Shown here: piece by piece, positions 32,389 through 32,817 of the stretch
Numbering within the stretch: the stretch's first letter is position 1
Layout: every line of letters begins with the position of its first letter
Source of the DNA: Erysipelotrichaceae bacterium
GTDB lineage: Bacteria > Bacillota_I > Bacilli_A > Erysipelotrichales > Erysipelotrichaceae
Length of the DNA stretch: 32,817 nt
Reading direction: 5' to 3'
NCBI GenBank assembly: GCA_017512625.1
Contig: JAFWFB010000173.1
Coordinates: 1 to 32,817 of the forward strand
Program-made: the position numbers and the translations under genes
Notes under the pieces: model-generated
Databases searched by the model: none
Seen by the model: the letters and a program-made list of their open reading frames with translations, nothing else
What the model was told of the DNA's origin: nothing

Positions 32389-32815
32389 TTACCAGGAAGA
32401 AATCTCCTGCAGGCAGTGCTCCGCCAACCGCTTTTGGATTGAGGTTGAAGAGGATCTGATAGTAACCGGTCAGATAATCTCTCATCTCGCTGCCGGTGAT
32501 CAGAGCGATATTGCAGTTTGGAATTGCTTTTACAGCAACCGCTTCCTTGATGATGTCGAACTTCTCGCAGAGTTTTGCACACTCTTCGACATTCTCATAG
32601 GCGAAGCTAGCGGATACGCCCATATCGGCGATCAGACGGTTTACCAGTTCTGGGCTTTCCAGAAGTTCCTTGTTCATAATGGCTGCGCCCATAGGCAGCT
32701 TAAGTCCGCTGGCACTTTCAAATTCAGAGCCAAGATCGACAGCCTTGACGAATTCAGGATCCTTGCTAAGTAATGTTGTAACAAACGGTTCAGGTAACAG
32801 TACCGCGTCGAAACC
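32381..32815 (-). CDS. ABC importer substrate-binding protein, C-terminal part (5' end outside window)
   Basis: The frame stays open past the first ATG (32692) to the window edge, so this is the last 144 residues of a longer protein. The start of the visible part, GFDAVLLPEPFVTTLLS, is typical of SsuA/TauA/THI5-like binding proteins (NMT1-like fold), where a PEP segment lines the ligand pocket. The C-terminus has a helix-rich lobe ending LPAGDFFLVNE. The signal peptide or lipoprotein Cys would lie outside the window. Candidate ligands are sulfonates, taurine, nitrate or pyrimidine thiamine precursors. Confidence 0.85.
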   Translation of the reverse strand, partial: GFDAVLLPEPFVTTLLSKDPEFVKAVDLGSEFESASGLKLPMGAAIMNKELLESPELVNRLIADMGVSASFAYENVEECAKLCEKFDIIKEAVAVKAIPNCNIALITGSEMRDYLTGYYQILFNLNPKAVGGALPAGDFFLVNE

Positions 32816-32817
32816 AC

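Overview
This window looks like ordinary chromosome from a low-to-moderate GC Gram-positive bacterium (Bacillota), probably the Erysipelotrichia or a close relative. The signs are the rpsF-ssb-rpsR cluster followed by a yybS-gdpP-rplI-dnaB run, an ftsE-ftsX-M23-S41 run, an SPOUT rlmH next to htrA, HPr, strong AGGAGG-type ribosome binding sites and CCA-encoding tRNA genes. TGA is used as a stop. The class-level placement is inferred from gene content only. No insertion sequence, prophage, CRISPR array or defence island is visible, and no gene-free stretch exceeds 300 bases.

Layout. 1-917 (+): the end of a YtqA/MnmL-type radical SAM gene and its partner mnmM, closed by a bidirectional terminator. 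951-7726 (-): pgcA, trmR, a highly acidic protein of unknown function, ispD, a frameshifted and degenerate PTS permease, and a TelA-family protein. 7772-8038 (-): ptsH (HPr), with its own promoter and terminator. 8111-16874 (-): a long ribosome/replication/envelope cluster, rpsF-ssb-rpsR-(hairpin)-yybS-gdpP-rplI-dnaB-M23 peptidase-htrA-rlmH. 17114-17416 (+): a divergent short SSB-like gene. 17449-18159 (-): eight tRNA genes (Cys, Leu, Pro, Met, Ile2, Ser, fMet, Phe, in transcription order) from one good promoter. 18274-19092 (-): a ChbG/YdjC-family protein. 19161-20324 (+): a TraB/PrgY-family membrane protein. 20331-22656 (-): folC-alr. 22705-23139 (+): an unrecognised 144-residue protein. 23224-25405 (-): a carboxylesterase and a GmhA-like sugar-phosphate isomerase. 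25521-31057 (-): ftsE-ftsX-M23-S41-gpsA with overlapping genes. 31122-32817 (-): an ABC importer of the SsuABC/TauABC/ThiXYZ type, whose binding-protein gene runs off the window.

How the genes work together. The 31-25.5 kb operon is a complete divisome-hydrolase module: FtsEX would control a coiled-coil M23 hydrolase, and an S41 protease with a peptidoglycan-binding domain could process it. The 16.9-8.1 kb cluster joins translation (S6, S18, L9, RlmH), replication (SSB, DnaB), c-di-AMP turnover (GdpP) and envelope quality control (HtrA, M23). tRNA wobble modification appears twice (MnmL/MnmM and TrmR).

Most worth a second look: an initiator tRNA with two adjacent U-U mismatches at the T-stem positions that bind EF-Tu; a PTS permease that is both frameshifted and missing its phosphorylated Cys and sugar-site Glu; terminator-like hairpins just upstream of three start codons with no room for a promoter; candidate leaderless genes; and the acidic-repeat protein coupled to trmR. 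I found no clear evidence of an undescribed multi-gene system.
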